DNA from: Promethearchaeota archaeon
GTDB lineage: Archaea; Asgardarchaeota; Lokiarchaeia; Sigyniarchaeales; SOKP01
Assembly: GCA_004524385.1 (NCBI GenBank)
Contig: SDNM01000095.1
Span: forward strand, 1-6,395
Reading direction: 5' to 3'
DNA length: 6,395 bases
Positions 5,795 to 6,395 of the stretch are shown here, in pieces (the stretch's first letter is position 1; the number at the start of each line of letters is the position of its first letter). The notes under the pieces were generated by a model. The model saw only the letters and a program-made list of their open reading frames with translations, was not told the origin of the DNA and ran no database searches. A program made the position numbers and the translations under genes.

Positions 5795-6118
5795 TTATTT
5801 ATAGAAATCTTTTTTAAATAATACCCGTAATTCCTCTGTTTTTTCTCTTAATAGTGGTCCAGCGGCAGCTGTTGCGGGTCCTATAGATCCGTGCCCAATT
5901 CTTTGATTTAACCAATCTTCAGTTTCTTTTAAGATGATATCTTTTTCTTTTGGATTTCTTTCCCATCTCCACATGGCAAATTTAATTAATTCATCAGCAA
6001 CAAGTTCTAATTCTTTTAATTTATCATTAATGTAGCTAGATGTATGATTCTGTATTGAATTGACGGTTTGAAACTTCTGATTTTCAATAGGAAGTTTATC
6101 GTGATCTTTCTTTTTCAT
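5795..6118 (-). CDS. Conserved-looking hypothetical protein, 107 residues
   Basis: I do not recognise this protein. It is charged and lacks a signal peptide, membrane segment or Cys. The first ~25 residues look disordered. Residues 30-58 (INDKLKELELVADELIKFAMWRW and onward) and 60-72 (a short helix ending in EDWLNQ) look helical. Residues 73-90 form a distinct Gly/Ala/Pro-rich stretch, RIGHGSIGPATAAAGPLL, followed by a charged C-terminal helix (REKTEELRVLFKKDF). That contrast of helix and Gly-rich patch suggests a folded domain rather than a spurious reading frame. The ATG at 6118 has no Shine-Dalgarno site but has an A/T element about 28 bases upstream. It lies between the winged-helix regulator and nitroreductase on the same strand. 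Confidence 0.6.
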   Translation of the reverse strand: MKKKDHDKLPIENQKFQTVNSIQNHTSSYINDKLKELELVADELIKFAMWRWERNPKEKDIILKETEDWLNQRIGHGSIGPATAAAGPLLREKTEELRVLFKKDFYK

Positions 6119-6140
6119 AATTTTATGTATAACTTATTGA

Positions 6141-6152
6141 AATATTAATATT
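6141..6152 (-). promoter_or_regulatory. Candidate TATA element for the 107-residue protein gene
   Basis: AATATTAATATT, itself a 12-base palindrome, is centred about 28 bases upstream of the ATG at 6118. The gap of 92 bases to the upstream regulator gene and the T-run at its far end suggest separate transcription. The call is by position and composition only. Confidence 0.35.
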
Positions 6153-6170
6153 ATTTGCATCCATTCTTTT

Positions 6171-6185
6171 AAAAAAAATAACTCT
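6171..6185 (-). terminator. Terminator downstream of the winged-helix regulator gene
   Basis: Read on the minus strand, AGAGTTA is followed at once by a run of eight T (6171-6178 of the plus strand are A). AGAGTTA also pairs with TAACTCT at the end of the regulator gene (plus-strand AGAGTTA at 6214-6220), giving 7-base arms with a 28-base loop. The T-run alone would suffice for archaeal termination; the hairpin may be chance. Confidence 0.5.
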
Positions 6186-6210
6186 AGTATAATTTAAAAA
6201 CTTTAGATAG

Positions 6211-6395
6211 TTAAGAGTTAACATTGTGATTTTTTTTTATAAAGTAATCTGATTCAAGATTGGGATATATTTTCTTTTTTCTGCCTGACTTTTTTATATA
6301 GATTAAATCAAGCTCGGCCAATTTTTTTATATGATAAGAGGTGGTTTTATGATCTACTTTCAATCTCTTAGTTATTAAATTATTCCAAATTCCAG
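6211..6395 (-). CDS. Winged helix-turn-helix transcriptional regulator, C-terminal part (gene runs off the window)
   Basis: An open frame enters from the right edge and gives 60 residues before a TAA at 6211-6213; the start codon lies outside the window. The visible part reads as the end of an ArsR-type winged helix-turn-helix DNA-binding domain. NNLITKRLKV (4-13) is the support helix, DHKTTSYHIKKLAELDLI (14-31) is the turn and recognition helix, and YIKKSGRKKKIYP (32-44) is the basic beta-wing. The remaining tail (NLESDYFIKKNHNVNS) is short. Many archaeal regulators have this layout, and it probably represses or activates neighbouring genes, but the ligand and targets are not visible. A T-run follows the stop on the same strand, so the gene ends its transcript before the 107-residue gene. 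Confidence 0.82.
   Translation of the reverse strand, partial: GIWNNLITKRLKVDHKTTSYHIKKLAELDLIYIKKSGRKKKIYPNLESDYFIKKNHNVNS

Overview
This AT-rich window looks archaeal. The prolyl-tRNA synthetase is of the archaeal/eukaryotic class, with a C-terminal Cys-rich domain and a terminal Tyr. Genes are compact and intron-free. Most start codons lack a ribosome-binding site and have an A/T-rich TATA-like element about 27-33 bases upstream, as expected for leaderless archaeal transcripts; two genes have Shine-Dalgarno sequences instead. A complete calmodulin-like protein next to archaeal-type genes makes an Asgard archaeon (Lokiarchaeia-like) the best guess, but that is inference, since no rRNA or marker set is present.

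Layout. Positions 45-581 (minus) hold an OsmC-family thiol peroxidase-like protein, divergent from proS (641-2116, plus) across a 59-base gap with one palindromic A/T element placed correctly to serve as TATA box for both. A four-EF-hand calmodulin-like gene (2158-2610, plus) follows proS after 41 bases with its own ribosome-binding site and may share its transcript. It meets tail to tail a seven-helix membrane protein of unknown function (2659-3405, minus) with predicted N-out/C-in topology. That gene diverges from an M24-family (prolidase/creatinase fold) gene (3542-4705, plus), which has lost most of the canonical metal ligands. The M24 gene converges, with 5 bases between stop codons, on a two-gene minus-strand unit: a nitroreductase (5215-5721) followed immediately by a YfcE/MJ0936-type metallophosphoesterase (4711-5214). 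Upstream on the minus strand are a 107-residue protein I do not recognise (5795-6118) and the C-terminal part of a winged helix-turn-helix regulator that runs off the right edge (6211-6395).

How the genes relate. There is no single obvious pathway. OsmC and nitroreductase suggest redox or detoxification housekeeping. ProRS is translation. The calmodulin-like protein and the seven-helix protein look like signalling components, but nothing beyond adjacency links them. The most notable item is the calmodulin-like gene: its four calcium loops fall at the same residue numbers as in eukaryotic calmodulin. No mobile element, CRISPR array, tRNA or rRNA was seen, and no gene-free stretch exceeds about 140 bases.
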